Source: Streptomyces diastatochromogenes (lineage in GTDB: Bacteria > Actinomycetota > Actinomycetes > Streptomycetales > Streptomycetaceae). Taken from it: DNA of 64,000 bases. Under the pieces are notes generated by a model. That model did no database searches. It was not told the origin of the DNA and saw only the letters and a program-made list of their open reading frames with translations. The stretch spans positions 214,536 through 278,535 of the forward strand of contig NZ_MCGQ01000009.1 of the NCBI RefSeq assembly GCF_002242805.1. The letters are read 5' to 3'. Shown in pieces: positions 8,102 through 15,513 of this stretch. The position numbers were made by a program, and so were the translations under genes. Each line of letters begins with the position of its first letter. Positions within the stretch are counted from its first letter, which is position 1.

Positions 8102-8114
8102 TTACTGTGAGTGA
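8102..8114 (+). promoter_or_regulatory. BldD-like box upstream of sigH operon
   Basis: TTACTGTGAGTGA differs at one position from the palindromic BldD consensus as I remember it (TNACNCWGNGTNA). BldD is known to repress a sigH promoter in S. coelicolor. The site is about 130 bp upstream of the anti-sigma start. Confidence 0.5.
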
Positions 8115-8242
8115 CGCCAGGGGGTTGGGGTCCCGGGGACAGGACCGTTCGGAGCGCGATAGCGTCACCGCGGAACCACGTATCCGTTACCCCGGGGGGC
8201 GACCCTCGGCCCCGTAAAGCTTGTACCACCATGGAGGTGAGG

Positions 8243-8656
8243 GTGTCCCAGATCGCAGGCGAGCCCGCGACCCAGGACTTCGTGGAAGTCCGGCTGCCGG
8301 CTGCGGGTGCCTACCTGTCGGTGCTGCGGACGGCCACGGCCGGTCTCGCCGCCCGCTTGGACTTCACCCTGGACGAGATCGAGGACCTGCGCATCGCCGT
8401 GGACGAGGCCTGCGCGATCCTGCTGCAGCAGGCCGTGCCCGGCTCCGTGCTCAGCTGCGTCTTCCGGCTCGTCGACGACTCGCTGGAGGTCACGGTGTCG
8501 GCGCCGACCACCGACGGCCACGCCCCCTCGCGGGACACCTTCGCCTGGACGGTCCTCTCCGCCCTCGCGGGCAAGGTCTCGTCCGCCGTCGACGAGGACA
8601 AAACCGTGTCGATCAGCCTCTACAAACAGCGCGGCGCGGGCCCCGGGCCGGCGTGA
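8243..8656 (+). CDS. ushX: Anti-sigma factor of SigH (UshX/PrsH, RsbW-like)
   Basis: A 137-aa protein of the GHKL anti-sigma family that should sequester the SigH sigma factor encoded directly downstream. The fold is recognisable in DFTLDEIEDLRIAVDEAC and VSISLYKQRG. The ATP-binding motifs are eroded: the N-box Asn of RsbW is replaced (VDEACAILL), and there is no clear DxGxG box. This suggests binding without kinase activity (inference). The GTG at 8243 follows GGAGG at 5-nt spacing. The stop overlaps the sigH GTG by 4 bp, so the two are translationally coupled. The sequence closely matches remembered S. coelicolor UshX (also called PrsH). Confidence 0.9.
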   Translation: MSQIAGEPATQDFVEVRLPAAGAYLSVLRTATAGLAARLDFTLDEIEDLRIAVDEACAILLQQAVPGSVLSCVFRLVDDSLEVTVSAPTTDGHAPSRDTFAWTVLSALAGKVSSAVDEDKTVSISLYKQRGAGPGPA

Positions 8657-9744
8657 GGAACGGGGACGGGCCGGTGCGGGACGAAGAGCGCGGCACACGG
8701 GAGCTGCCGACGGGGGACGCAGGCCCCACGGACGGTTCCCGACGCATGGCGGACGGCATCGACGGCATCCCCGAGCAGGCCAGGCCGCATCCGGAGGAGG
8801 ACTCCGCTGAGGCCGGCAGCGACGGTGCCATGCAGAGCGCGTCTTCGCAGGGAGGCGGGATCGGATCCGCCGCCCGCGCGGAGGCGAGGGCTCGGGGAAG
8901 GGCTACGGGCGGGACGATGAGCGAGCACGAGCGACACGCCGAGGACGCCGCGCTGGGCGCGGAGGCCGTGCAGGCCACCCGGCACGACCCCCAGGACCGC
9001 AGCGGGGCGCGTGCGATGTTCGTCGAGCTGCGCAAGCTGAACCAGGGCAGCCCGGAGTACGCGGAGCTGCGCAACCAGCTGGTCCGTATGCACCTGCCGC
9101 TCGTCGAGCACCTGGCGCGCCGCTTCCGCAACCGCGGCGAGCCGCTGGACGACCTCACCCAGGTCGCCACGATCGGCCTGATCAAGTCGGTCGACCGCTT
9201 CGACCCGGAGCGCGGCGTGGAGTTCTCCACGTACGCCACCCCGACCGTCGTCGGCGAGATCAAGCGGCACTTCCGCGACAAGGGCTGGGCGGTCCGCGTG
9301 CCGCGCAGGCTGCAGGAGCTGCGTCTCGCGCTGACGACGGCGACGGCCGAGCTGTCCCAGCAGCACGGCCGCTCCCCCACGGTCCACGAGCTGGCCGAGA
9401 AGCTCGCCATCTCCGAGGAGGAGGTCCTGGAGGGCCTGGAGTCCGCCAACGCGTACTCCACGCTGTCCCTGGACGTCCCCGACACCGACGACGAGTCCCC
9501 GGCGGTCGCCGACACCCTCGGCGCCGAGGACGAGGCGCTGGAGGGCGTGGAGTACCGCGAGTCCCTCAAGCCGCTGCTGGAGGACCTGCCGCCGCGCGAG
9601 AAGCGGATCCTGCTGCTGCGCTTCTTCGGGAACATGACCCAGTCGCAGATCGCGCAGGAGGTCGGCATCTCGCAGATGCACGTCTCCCGGCTGCTCGCCC
9701 GGACCCTCGCCCAGCTGCGCGAGAAGCTGCTCGTCGAGGAGTGA
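8653..9744 (+). CDS. sigH: SigB-family stress sigma factor SigH
   Basis: A 363-aa sigma factor with a long acidic N-terminal extension before the conserved core. Region 2 is RMHLPLVEHLARRFRN through VDRFDPERGVEFSTYA. Region 3 follows, and region 4 has the HTH MTQSQIAQEVGISQMHVSR. It directs osmotic, heat and developmental stress genes. The GTG at 8653 overlaps the ushX stop. A second in-frame start, ATG 8917, would give a ~275-aa protein beginning MSEHERHAEDA. In S. coelicolor several SigH sizes are known to arise by alternative translation and processing, so both starts may be real. The convergent membrane-protein gene ends 4 bp after the stop. Confidence 0.92.
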   Translation: MRNGDGPVRDEERGTRELPTGDAGPTDGSRRMADGIDGIPEQARPHPEEDSAEAGSDGAMQSASSQGGGIGSAARAEARARGRATGGTMSEHERHAEDAALGAEAVQATRHDPQDRSGARAMFVELRKLNQGSPEYAELRNQLVRMHLPLVEHLARRFRNRGEPLDDLTQVATIGLIKSVDRFDPERGVEFSTYATPTVVGEIKRHFRDKGWAVRVPRRLQELRLALTTATAELSQQHGRSPTVHELAEKLAISEEEVLEGLESANAYSTLSLDVPDTDDESPAVADTLGAEDEALEGVEYRESLKPLLEDLPPREKRILLLRFFGNMTQSQIAQEVGISQMHVSRLLARTLAQLREKLLVEE

Positions 9745-9747
9745 GCC

Positions 9748-10191
9748 CTACTCGGCCCGGCCCGGTCCCTTGATCCCGAGGGCCCGGGTCGTCGCCGGGT
9801 TCACCAGCAGCACCAGCGCGGCGACGGCCACGACGGCCAGGGCGATACCGCCCGGGATGGCCATGCTGTCGGCCTTGAGCAGGTTGTAGGCCACCGGCAG
9901 CGCCATGATCTGCGTGATCACGGCGGGGCCACGGCTCCAGCTGCGCCTGAGCAGCAGACCACGCGCGGCGAGCAGCGGCAGCAGCCCGAGCACCACCAGG
10001 GTGATCCCGCCGGTCACGGCCTGCTGCCGGTCGTCGGGGTCGCCCGTGAGTCCGAGGACGAGGATCCAGACGCCGCCGATCACCAGGGCGGCCCCCTCCA
10101 GCGCGGCCAGCACCGCCGCGTACGTCAGCCGACGCGGACGGGGCTCGGCGGCTTCGGCCGTTTCGGGGGCGGATTTCTGCTCACTGCTCAC
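9748..10191 (-). CDS. Four-helix integral membrane protein, unknown function
   Basis: A ~147-aa protein with a short charged N-terminus and four hydrophobic segments: ALEGAALVIGGVWILVLG, GGITLVVLGLLPLLAARG, AVITQIMALPVAYNLL and GGIALAVVAVAALVLLV. It ends in a short cytoplasmic tail. No catalytic motif is visible and I do not recognise the family beyond actinobacterial hypothetical membrane proteins. The GTG at 10191 was chosen as the one closest to the first helix with purines upstream; a GTG at 10212 is also possible. It is convergent with sigH and divergent from the lipid kinase gene. Confidence 0.7.
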   Translation of the reverse strand: MSSEQKSAPETAEAAEPRPRRLTYAAVLAALEGAALVIGGVWILVLGLTGDPDDRQQAVTGGITLVVLGLLPLLAARGLLLRRSWSRGPAVITQIMALPVAYNLLKADSMAIPGGIALAVVAVAALVLLVNPATTRALGIKGPGRAE

Positions 10192-10337
10192 CCCAGAATC
10201 GTAGCCCCGCACCGTACGGCGGCCGCCTCCGCCCCGCGCGCAGCGCGGTCGTGGGTGTCCAGGCTCACGCCCTGGTCTCTTACCGGATCCCTACCTCGGT
10301 CTGGGCCGGGTACCCCCCAGTAGGTACGCTGCCATCC

Positions 10338-11306
10338 ATGCGTGCACTTCTCGTGGTCAATCCGGCGGCAACCACCACAAGCGCACGCAGGCGTGACGTC
10401 CTGATCCATGCGCTCGCCAGCGAGATGAAGCTGGAGGCGGTCACCACCGAGTACCGCGGCCATGCGCGCGACCTGGGCCGGCAGGCCGCGGAGAGCGACG
10501 ACATCGACCTGGTCGTGGCCCTCGGCGGCGACGGCACCGTCAACGAGGTCGTCAACGGCCTCCTGCACGCCGGCCCCGACCTGGACCGTCTGCCGGGCCT
10601 GGCCGTGGTCCCCGGCGGCTCCACCAATGTCTTCGCCCGCGCCCTGGGCCTGCCCAACGACCCGGTCGAGGCCACCGGCGCCCTGCTGGACGCGCTGCGC
10701 GACGGAACCGAGCGGGTGGTCGGGCTCGGCCTGACCTCGGGCACGCCCGGCACCGACGACGAGGCGGTGCCGGACCGCTGGTTCACCTTCAACGCCGGAC
10801 TCGGCTTCGACGCGGGCGTGGTAGGCCGGGTCGAGCAGCAGCGCGAGCGCGGCAAGAAGTCGACCCACGGGCTGTACGTGCGGCAGGTGGTCCGGCAGTT
10901 CCTCGGCGAGCAGCACCGCCGGCACGGCGCGATCACTCTGGAGCGGCCCGGCGCCGACGCGATCAAGGATCTTGTTGTCGCCATAGTCTCGAACACGTCC
11001 CCTTGGACGTATCTCGGCAATCGCCCGATGTACACGTCACCTAAGGCGTCGTTCGATACGGGCATCGACGTGCTCGGTCTCAGCCGTCTGTCGACGGCCG
11101 CGGTTGCCCGATATGGCACCCAGTTGCTCACTTCGTCCCCCGAGCGGGGACCCCATGGCAGGCATGCGGTGTCGCTGCACGACCTGGACCAGTTCACCTT
11201 GCATTCGAAGGCCCCCCTCCCCCTTCAGATGGACGGCGACCACCTCGGACTGCGTACGAGCGTGACGTTCACAGGCGTACGCCGCGCACTGCGTGTGATT
11301 GTGTGA
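10338..11306 (+). CDS. Diacylglycerol/lipid kinase family protein
   Basis: A 322-aa protein of the DAGK catalytic family (YegS/DgkB type). It begins MRALLVVNPAATTTSARRR and has the ATP-binding signature VVALGGDGTVNEVVNGLL around residues 60-75, followed by VVPGGSTNVFARALG. It should phosphorylate diacylglycerol or a related lipid at the membrane face. The ATG at 10338 is the family-typical start; the longer open frame upstream has no support. It sits between the SigH region and wblE, an order conserved in S. coelicolor as I recall. Confidence 0.88.
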   Translation: MRALLVVNPAATTTSARRRDVLIHALASEMKLEAVTTEYRGHARDLGRQAAESDDIDLVVALGGDGTVNEVVNGLLHAGPDLDRLPGLAVVPGGSTNVFARALGLPNDPVEATGALLDALRDGTERVVGLGLTSGTPGTDDEAVPDRWFTFNAGLGFDAGVVGRVEQQRERGKKSTHGLYVRQVVRQFLGEQHRRHGAITLERPGADAIKDLVVAIVSNTSPWTYLGNRPMYTSPKASFDTGIDVLGLSRLSTAAVARYGTQLLTSSPERGPHGRHAVSLHDLDQFTLHSKAPLPLQMDGDHLGLRTSVTFTGVRRALRVIV

Positions 11307-11567
11307 GCGGAACGGGCCAAAGTCCTTTCACTCGAACGTTTAGGCCAGGATCCACCCCATGGAAGTACGGCTGTGACCCAGTCGACACCGAGGAATCAAA
11401 AAAAACTTTCCGGAAGGGGTTGTATCCGCCGCTGAGGTTTGCGAGTCTCTACGTGGCGATCGGGACGGCCCGCAACACCGGCCTCCACTGATCACCGGAA
11501 CCCCTCTTCAAACCAAGGACCACGCCGGGGAAGACTCGGCGGTCGGCCCTTCACTTGTTGAGGGATT

Positions 11568-11583
11568 CGTGAAAGCGTTCACA
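11568..11583 (+). promoter_or_regulatory. CRP-type cAMP receptor protein site upstream of wblE
   Basis: CGTGAAAGCGTTCACA contains GTGA-N6-TCAC, a near-perfect CRP half-site pair. It is 43 bp upstream of the wblE ATG. The M. tuberculosis orthologue whiB1 is known to be controlled by CRP (Rv3676), so the site fits. The remaining ~260 bp of the 320-bp gap after the lipid kinase gene shows an A-rich stretch near 11398 but no gene. Confidence 0.6.
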
Positions 11584-11626
11584 TTCACAAGCAACTTGCA
11601 CGTAATACCAAGGAGAGGTAGCAGCC

Positions 11627-11884
11627 ATGGACTGGCGTCACAACGCCGTTTGCCGCGAGGAAGACCCCGAGCTCTTCTTCCCCATCGGCAACACCGGTCC
11701 TGCGCTGCTGCAGATCGAGGAAGCCAAGGCCGTCTGCCGTCGCTGCCCCGTCATGGAGCAGTGCCTGCAGTGGGCGCTCGAGTCCGGCCAGGACTCCGGC
11801 GTCTGGGGTGGTCTCAGCGAGGACGAGCGCCGCGCCATGAAGCGCCGCGCCGCCCGCAACCGGGCCCGTCAGGCCTCCGCCTGA
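11627..11884 (+). CDS. wblE: WhiB-like iron-sulfur regulator WblE (WhiB1 orthologue)
   Basis: An 85-aa Wbl protein. Four cysteines that bind a [4Fe-4S] cluster are at C9, C37, C40 and C46 (CxxC plus CX5C arrangement). The GVWGG turn (residues 58-62) contacts region 4 of the principal sigma factor, and a basic C-terminus (RRAMKRRAARNRARQ) can contact DNA. It is nearly identical to M. tuberculosis WhiB1, an essential NO-responsive regulator. The ATG at 11627 has a strong AAGGAGAGG. A CRP-type site lies just upstream, and a PdtaS-type kinase gene is convergent downstream, the same neighbourhood as in mycobacteria. Confidence 0.95.
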   Translation: MDWRHNAVCREEDPELFFPIGNTGPALLQIEEAKAVCRRCPVMEQCLQWALESGQDSGVWGGLSEDERRAMKRRAARNRARQASA

Positions 11885-12011
11885 CAGTCCCACCCCTGCT
11901 GACAGCCTGAGCTTGGCGGCGCGTACAGCGAGTACGCATCTCCCGCCCCCGAGCCGCAGCGCGCAGTACCCCCGATGCGCTTAGCGACAAGCAGAGCAGC
12001 AACGAGCTTTA

Positions 12012-12040
12012 AGCCCCGGACCACCAAGTGGCCCGGGGCT
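12012..12040. terminator. Bidirectional hairpin between wblE and kinase gene
   Basis: Arms at 12012-12024 and 12028-12040 pair over 13 bp with one mismatch and a 3-nt CAA loop. It lies in the convergent gap, 45 bp from the histidine kinase stop. Confidence 0.75.
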
Positions 12041-12084
12041 CAATGCTGTTCGGGGCGCCTTCCGTCCGGCGCGCCGGACGCTTC

Positions 12085-13551
12085 CTACTTCTGCGCCCGC
12101 ACCGGGATGTCGAGGATCACCTGGGTCCCCCGCTCCGGCGCCGGGACCATGTCGAAGGTGCCGCCCAACTCGCCCTCCACCAGCGTCCGTACGATCTGCA
12201 GGCCGAGGTTGCCCGAGCGGTGCGGGTCGAAGCCCTCGGGCAAGCCGACGCCGTCGTCCTGGACGGTGACGAGGAGGCGGGCCTCCTTGGTGGTGCCGCC
12301 GCGGACCGCGGAGACCTCGACCGTCCCGGTGTCGCCCTCGCGGAAGCCGTGCTCCAGGGCGTTCTGCAGGATCTCGGTGAGAACCATCGACAGCGGGGTG
12401 GCGACCTCGGCGTCGAGGATCCCGAAGCGTCCGCTGCGCCGGCCGGCCACCTTGCCCGGCGAGATCTCGGCGACCATCGCGAGGACCCGGTCGGCGATGT
12501 CGTCGAACTCCACCCGCTCGTCCAGGTTCTGGGACAGCGTCTCGTGCACGATCGCGATCGAGCCGACCCGTCGTACGGCCTCTTCCAGGGCCTCCCGGCC
12601 GCGCTCGGAATCGATGCGCCGGGCCTGCAGCCGCAGCAGCGCCGCGACGGTCTGCAGGTTGTTCTTGACCCGGTGGTGGATCTCCCGGATGGTCGCGTCC
12701 TTGGTGATCAACTCACGCTCGCGGCGCCGGAGTTCGGTGACGTCCCGGAGCAGCACCAGGGAGCCGATGCGGGTGCCCTTGGGCTTGAGCGGAATGGCCC
12801 GGAACTGGATCACCCCGTCGTTCGCCTCGATCTCGAACTCGCGCGGTGCCCAGCCGCTCGCCACCTTGGCGAGCGCCTCGTCCACCGGGCCCCGGGTCGG
12901 GGCGAGTTCGGCCGTGGTCTGCCCCAGATGCTGTCCGACCAGGTCGGCGGCGAGGCCCATACGGTGGAAGGCGGAGAGGGCGTTCGGGGAGGCGTACTGG
13001 ACGATGCCGTCCGCGTCCAGCCGGATCAGGCCGTCGCCGACACGCGGGGAGGCGTCCATGTCGACCTGCTGGCCGGGGAAGGGGAAGGAGCCGGCCGCGA
13101 TCATCTGCGCGAGGTCCGAGGCGCTCTGGAGGTAGGTCAGCTCGAGGCGGCTCGGGGTGCGGACGGTCAGCAGATTGGTGTTGCGGGCGATGACGCCGAG
13201 GACGCGGCCCTCGCGCCGTACGGGGATCGACTCGACCCGGACGGGGACCTCTTCGCGCCATTCCGGGTCGCCCTCGCGCACGATCCGGCCCTCGTCCAGC
13301 GCCACGTCCAGCATGGGCCGCCGGCCGCGCGGGACCAGGTGGCCGACCATGTCGTCCTGGTAGGAGGTCGGGCCGGTGTTGGGGCGCATCTGGGCGACCG
13401 AGACGTACCGGGTGCCGTCGCGGGTGGGGACCCACAGGACCAGGTCGGCGAAGGAGAGGTCGGAGAGCAGCTGCCACTCCGAGACCAGCAGGTGGAGCCA
13501 CTCGAGGTCGGAGTCACCGAGGGCCGTGTGCTGGCGTACGAGTTCGTTCAT
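12085..13551 (-). CDS. pdtaS: Sensor histidine kinase, PdtaS family
   Basis: A 488-aa cytosolic kinase without membrane segments. An N-terminal GAF-like domain covers about residues 1-150 (WLHLLVSEWQLLSDLSFAD at its start), and a PAS domain lies at 185-290 (DGLIRLDADGIVQYASPNAL). The HisKA_2 dimerisation helix has the phospho-acceptor motif REIHHRVKNNLQTVAALL, followed by an HATPase domain (ILQNALEHGF, DDGVGLPEGF, LGLQIVRTLV). It matches remembered M. tuberculosis PdtaS closely and, as there, lies beside the WhiB1-type gene. Its usual partner is an ANTAR-domain RNA-binding regulator encoded elsewhere. I took ATG 13551 by alignment; a GTG three codons upstream is an alternative. Confidence 0.9.
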   Translation of the reverse strand: MNELVRQHTALGDSDLEWLHLLVSEWQLLSDLSFADLVLWVPTRDGTRYVSVAQMRPNTGPTSYQDDMVGHLVPRGRRPMLDVALDEGRIVREGDPEWREEVPVRVESIPVRREGRVLGVIARNTNLLTVRTPSRLELTYLQSASDLAQMIAAGSFPFPGQQVDMDASPRVGDGLIRLDADGIVQYASPNALSAFHRMGLAADLVGQHLGQTTAELAPTRGPVDEALAKVASGWAPREFEIEANDGVIQFRAIPLKPKGTRIGSLVLLRDVTELRRRERELITKDATIREIHHRVKNNLQTVAALLRLQARRIDSERGREALEEAVRRVGSIAIVHETLSQNLDERVEFDDIADRVLAMVAEISPGKVAGRRSGRFGILDAEVATPLSMVLTEILQNALEHGFREGDTGTVEVSAVRGGTTKEARLLVTVQDDGVGLPEGFDPHRSGNLGLQIVRTLVEGELGGTFDMVPAPERGTQVILDIPVRAQK

Positions 13552-13807
13552 GGAGGGCACGTTGTGAGCGTACCCGGGGCCTCGCGATGGCCGAAAAAAC
13601 ACCCGCGGGCCGCGGCGCCTGGGAGGGACCCTCAACCCACCCGGCACCGCAGCCCGGAGCATCATCGGCCGCGGGGTGTGCGGTCCCATTCGGCCGAAGG
13701 TCGAGGAGCCGGGGCAGTCAGGGCAGAGAGCTCCGGTTCCTCGTCCGTCCTCCTGTGCGGGGAAGACGGAAGCTGTTCAGTTTTCCCTACGATTCTCCCC
13801 TACGCAT

Positions 13808-13823
13808 TCTGGACTAGACCACA
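13808..13823. promoter_or_regulatory. DasR-type operator (dre) in gap upstream of pdtaS
   Basis: TCTGGACTAGACCACA matches the remembered dre consensus ACTGGTCTAGACCACT at 13 of 16 positions. It lies in the 348-bp non-coding stretch between the end of a TetR gene and the pdtaS start, 257 bp upstream of the latter. The only gene reading away from it is pdtaS. The rest of the stretch has no recognisable element. Confidence 0.5.
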
Positions 13824-13899
13824 ATGGCGTGTCCATGCGTGCGGGGGTATGCGTTGAGGTCTGCTGGCACGCGATGCCACGCAGCCTAGCCCGCCCGGG

Positions 13900-14538
13900 T
13901 CAGCCGCGGGGCCAGATGGCCATGGCAATTTCCGCCAGCGCCTCCAGCTCCGCCCGGCTCGCCCCGTCCCGGGCCTGCTGTGACATGCCCTGGATCATCG
14001 CTCCGGTGTGCCGCGCGAGCGCCACGGCGTCGGTGCCTGCCGGCAGCCGCCCCGCGGCCACGTCGGCCCGGATCCGGGACTCGACGGTGGCGATGCCCGC
14101 GTTGCGCCGCTCCCGCAGCAGCTGCTCGACCTCGGGGCTGGTGCAGTTGGTGGCCGCGTGGACGACCAGGCAGCCGTAGGGGTGGGCGGGGTCTGTGTAT
14201 TCGGCGGCGGCCTCCCGAAGCGTCCGTTCGACGGCGGCGCGGGCGGTGGGCTCCTCGGCGAGGGCACGGTCCCCGAAGGCGCCGTGGGTGTCGGCGTAGA
14301 CCCGCACGACCTCCTCGAACAGGGTGCGCTTGTCACCGAAGGCCGCGTAGAGACTCGGGGCGCCGATGCCCATGATCCGGGTGAGATCGGAGACGGAGGT
14401 GGCCTCGTAGCCGTGCTCCCAGAAGGCCATGAGCGCCTTCTCCAGCGCGGTGGCACGGTCGAAGGAGCGCGGGCGCCCGCGCGTCCGGGCGGTCCTGGCC
14501 TGCGCGTTCGTGTCCTCGCTGGTCACCATGGAGTGCAT
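13900..14538 (-). CDS. TetR/AcrR-family repressor of adjacent SDR gene
   Basis: A 212-aa regulator. The HTH is at about residues 22-70 (TALEKALMAFWEHGYEATSV, then MGIGAPSLYAAFGDKRTLF). The C-terminal domain belongs to the group with a conserved GCLVVHAATNC segment, containing one of two cysteines, seen in AcrR-like regulators of reductases and dehydrogenases. The ATG at 14538 has AGGGGG upstream; an ATG three codons in is possible. It is divergent from an SDR oxidoreductase gene, with two 19-bp repeats in the shared promoter. Local autoregulation and control of the SDR are likely. Confidence 0.87.
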   Translation of the reverse strand: MHSMVTSEDTNAQARTARTRGRPRSFDRATALEKALMAFWEHGYEATSVSDLTRIMGIGAPSLYAAFGDKRTLFEEVVRVYADTHGAFGDRALAEEPTARAAVERTLREAAAEYTDPAHPYGCLVVHAATNCTSPEVEQLLRERRNAGIATVESRIRADVAAGRLPAGTDAVALARHTGAMIQGMSQQARDGASRAELEALAEIAMAIWPRG

Positions 14539-14542
14539 TTTA

Positions 14543-14608
14543 TAGCGCCCCCTAGAGAAATGTCGGCGGAGTGTTGTACGGTTTTTCTGTAGCGACCGCT
14601 AGACAAAT
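14543..14608. promoter_or_regulatory. Two 19-bp operator repeats between TetR and SDR genes
   Basis: TAGCGCCCCCTAGAGAAAT (14543-14561) and TAGCGACCGCTAGACAAAT (14590-14608) are direct repeats with three differences. Each has the core TAGCG-N2-CNCTA, and the second is a perfect inverted repeat. One copy abuts each gene start, as expected for a repressor that shuts both promoters. Confidence 0.6.
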
Positions 14609-14625
14609 ATGGAGGGGTGGCGGAC

Positions 14626-15378
14626 ATGTGTGTGCTCACAGGGAAGACGGCGCTGGTCACGGGGGCGAGCCGGGGCATCGGGCGGGGCATCGCCGAGCGG
14701 CTGGGGCGCGACGGGGCGCGGGTGGCGGTGCACTACGGCAGGAATGAGGCGGCCGCCAAGGAGACGGTGGCCGCGATCGGGGCGGCGGGCGGCTCGGCAT
14801 TCGCGATCGGGGTGGAGCTGGGCAAGCCGGGGGACGCCGAGCTGCTGTGGGAGAAGTTCGACCGACAGGCGGACGGGCTGGACATCCTGGTGAACAACGC
14901 CGGGATCGGTACGGCGCCCCCGATCGGCGAGATCACCGAGGAGGAGTACGAGCGGGTCTTCGCGGTCAATGTGAAGGCGCCGTTCTTCCTCGTCAGGCAG
15001 GGCCTGTCGCGACTGCGGGACGGGGGGCGGGTCATCAACATCTCGTCGGGGCTGGCCCGGACCGCGGCCATGCCGGACAAGGTGGCCTACGCGATGACGA
15101 AGGGCGCGCTGGACGTCTTCACCCGCGATCTGTCGAAGGTGCTGGGCGCCCGCGGCATCACGGTGAACTCGGTGGCGCCGGGCATCGTCGACACGGACAA
15201 CACGGCCGGATTCCTGCACGGGACACCGGACGGCTGGGCACAGGCCGCGACCATATCGGCGCTCGGCCGGGTGGGCGCGCCGGCCGACATGGCGGACGTG
15301 GTGGCGTTCCTCGTATCGGACGGCGGGCGGTGGGTGACCGGGAGCTGGGTGGACGCGACAGGGGGCTCACTGACGTGA
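14626..15378 (+). CDS. Short-chain dehydrogenase/reductase (SDR)
   Basis: A ~250-aa classical SDR. The Rossmann dinucleotide loop is TGASRGIGRGIAERLG near the N-terminus, followed by NNAGIG and the catalytic Ser in INISSGLAR with Tyr/Lys in YAMTKGALD. The C-terminus GSWVDATGGSLT is typical of the FabG-like group. The charged residue after the first beta strand suggests NADP preference (inference). I chose ATG 14626 because GGAGGGG lies about 9 nt upstream; the GTG at 14617 would overlap that site. It is divergent from its probable TetR repressor. Confidence 0.87.
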   Translation: MCVLTGKTALVTGASRGIGRGIAERLGRDGARVAVHYGRNEAAAKETVAAIGAAGGSAFAIGVELGKPGDAELLWEKFDRQADGLDILVNNAGIGTAPPIGEITEEEYERVFAVNVKAPFFLVRQGLSRLRDGGRVINISSGLARTAAMPDKVAYAMTKGALDVFTRDLSKVLGARGITVNSVAPGIVDTDNTAGFLHGTPDGWAQAATISALGRVGAPADMADVVAFLVSDGGRWVTGSWVDATGGSLT

Positions 15379-15434
15379 CGGGGGCACTGATGCAGCAGAC
15401 GTCCCACCTGGGCCCGGGAGTCCGATTCTGTTAG

Positions 15435-15450
15435 ATTGGTCTACACCACA
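15435..15450 (+). promoter_or_regulatory. DasR-type operator (dre) of nagB
   Basis: ATTGGTCTACACCACA matches 13 of 16 positions of the remembered dre consensus. It is centred about 70 bp upstream of the nagB GTG. Control of nagB by DasR is established in S. coelicolor. Confidence 0.75.
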
Positions 15451-15513
15451 TAGAGACTTTTGCTCTGACCTCTCCCCAGATCTCCAGGCTCTCTTCAGAA
15501 CGGCAGGCCCAGC

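Noticed and set aside
11303..11491. A 62-aa plus-strand frame after the lipid kinase gene
   Set aside because: It has poor third-position bias and no ribosome binding site. The region fits a promoter leader for wblE.
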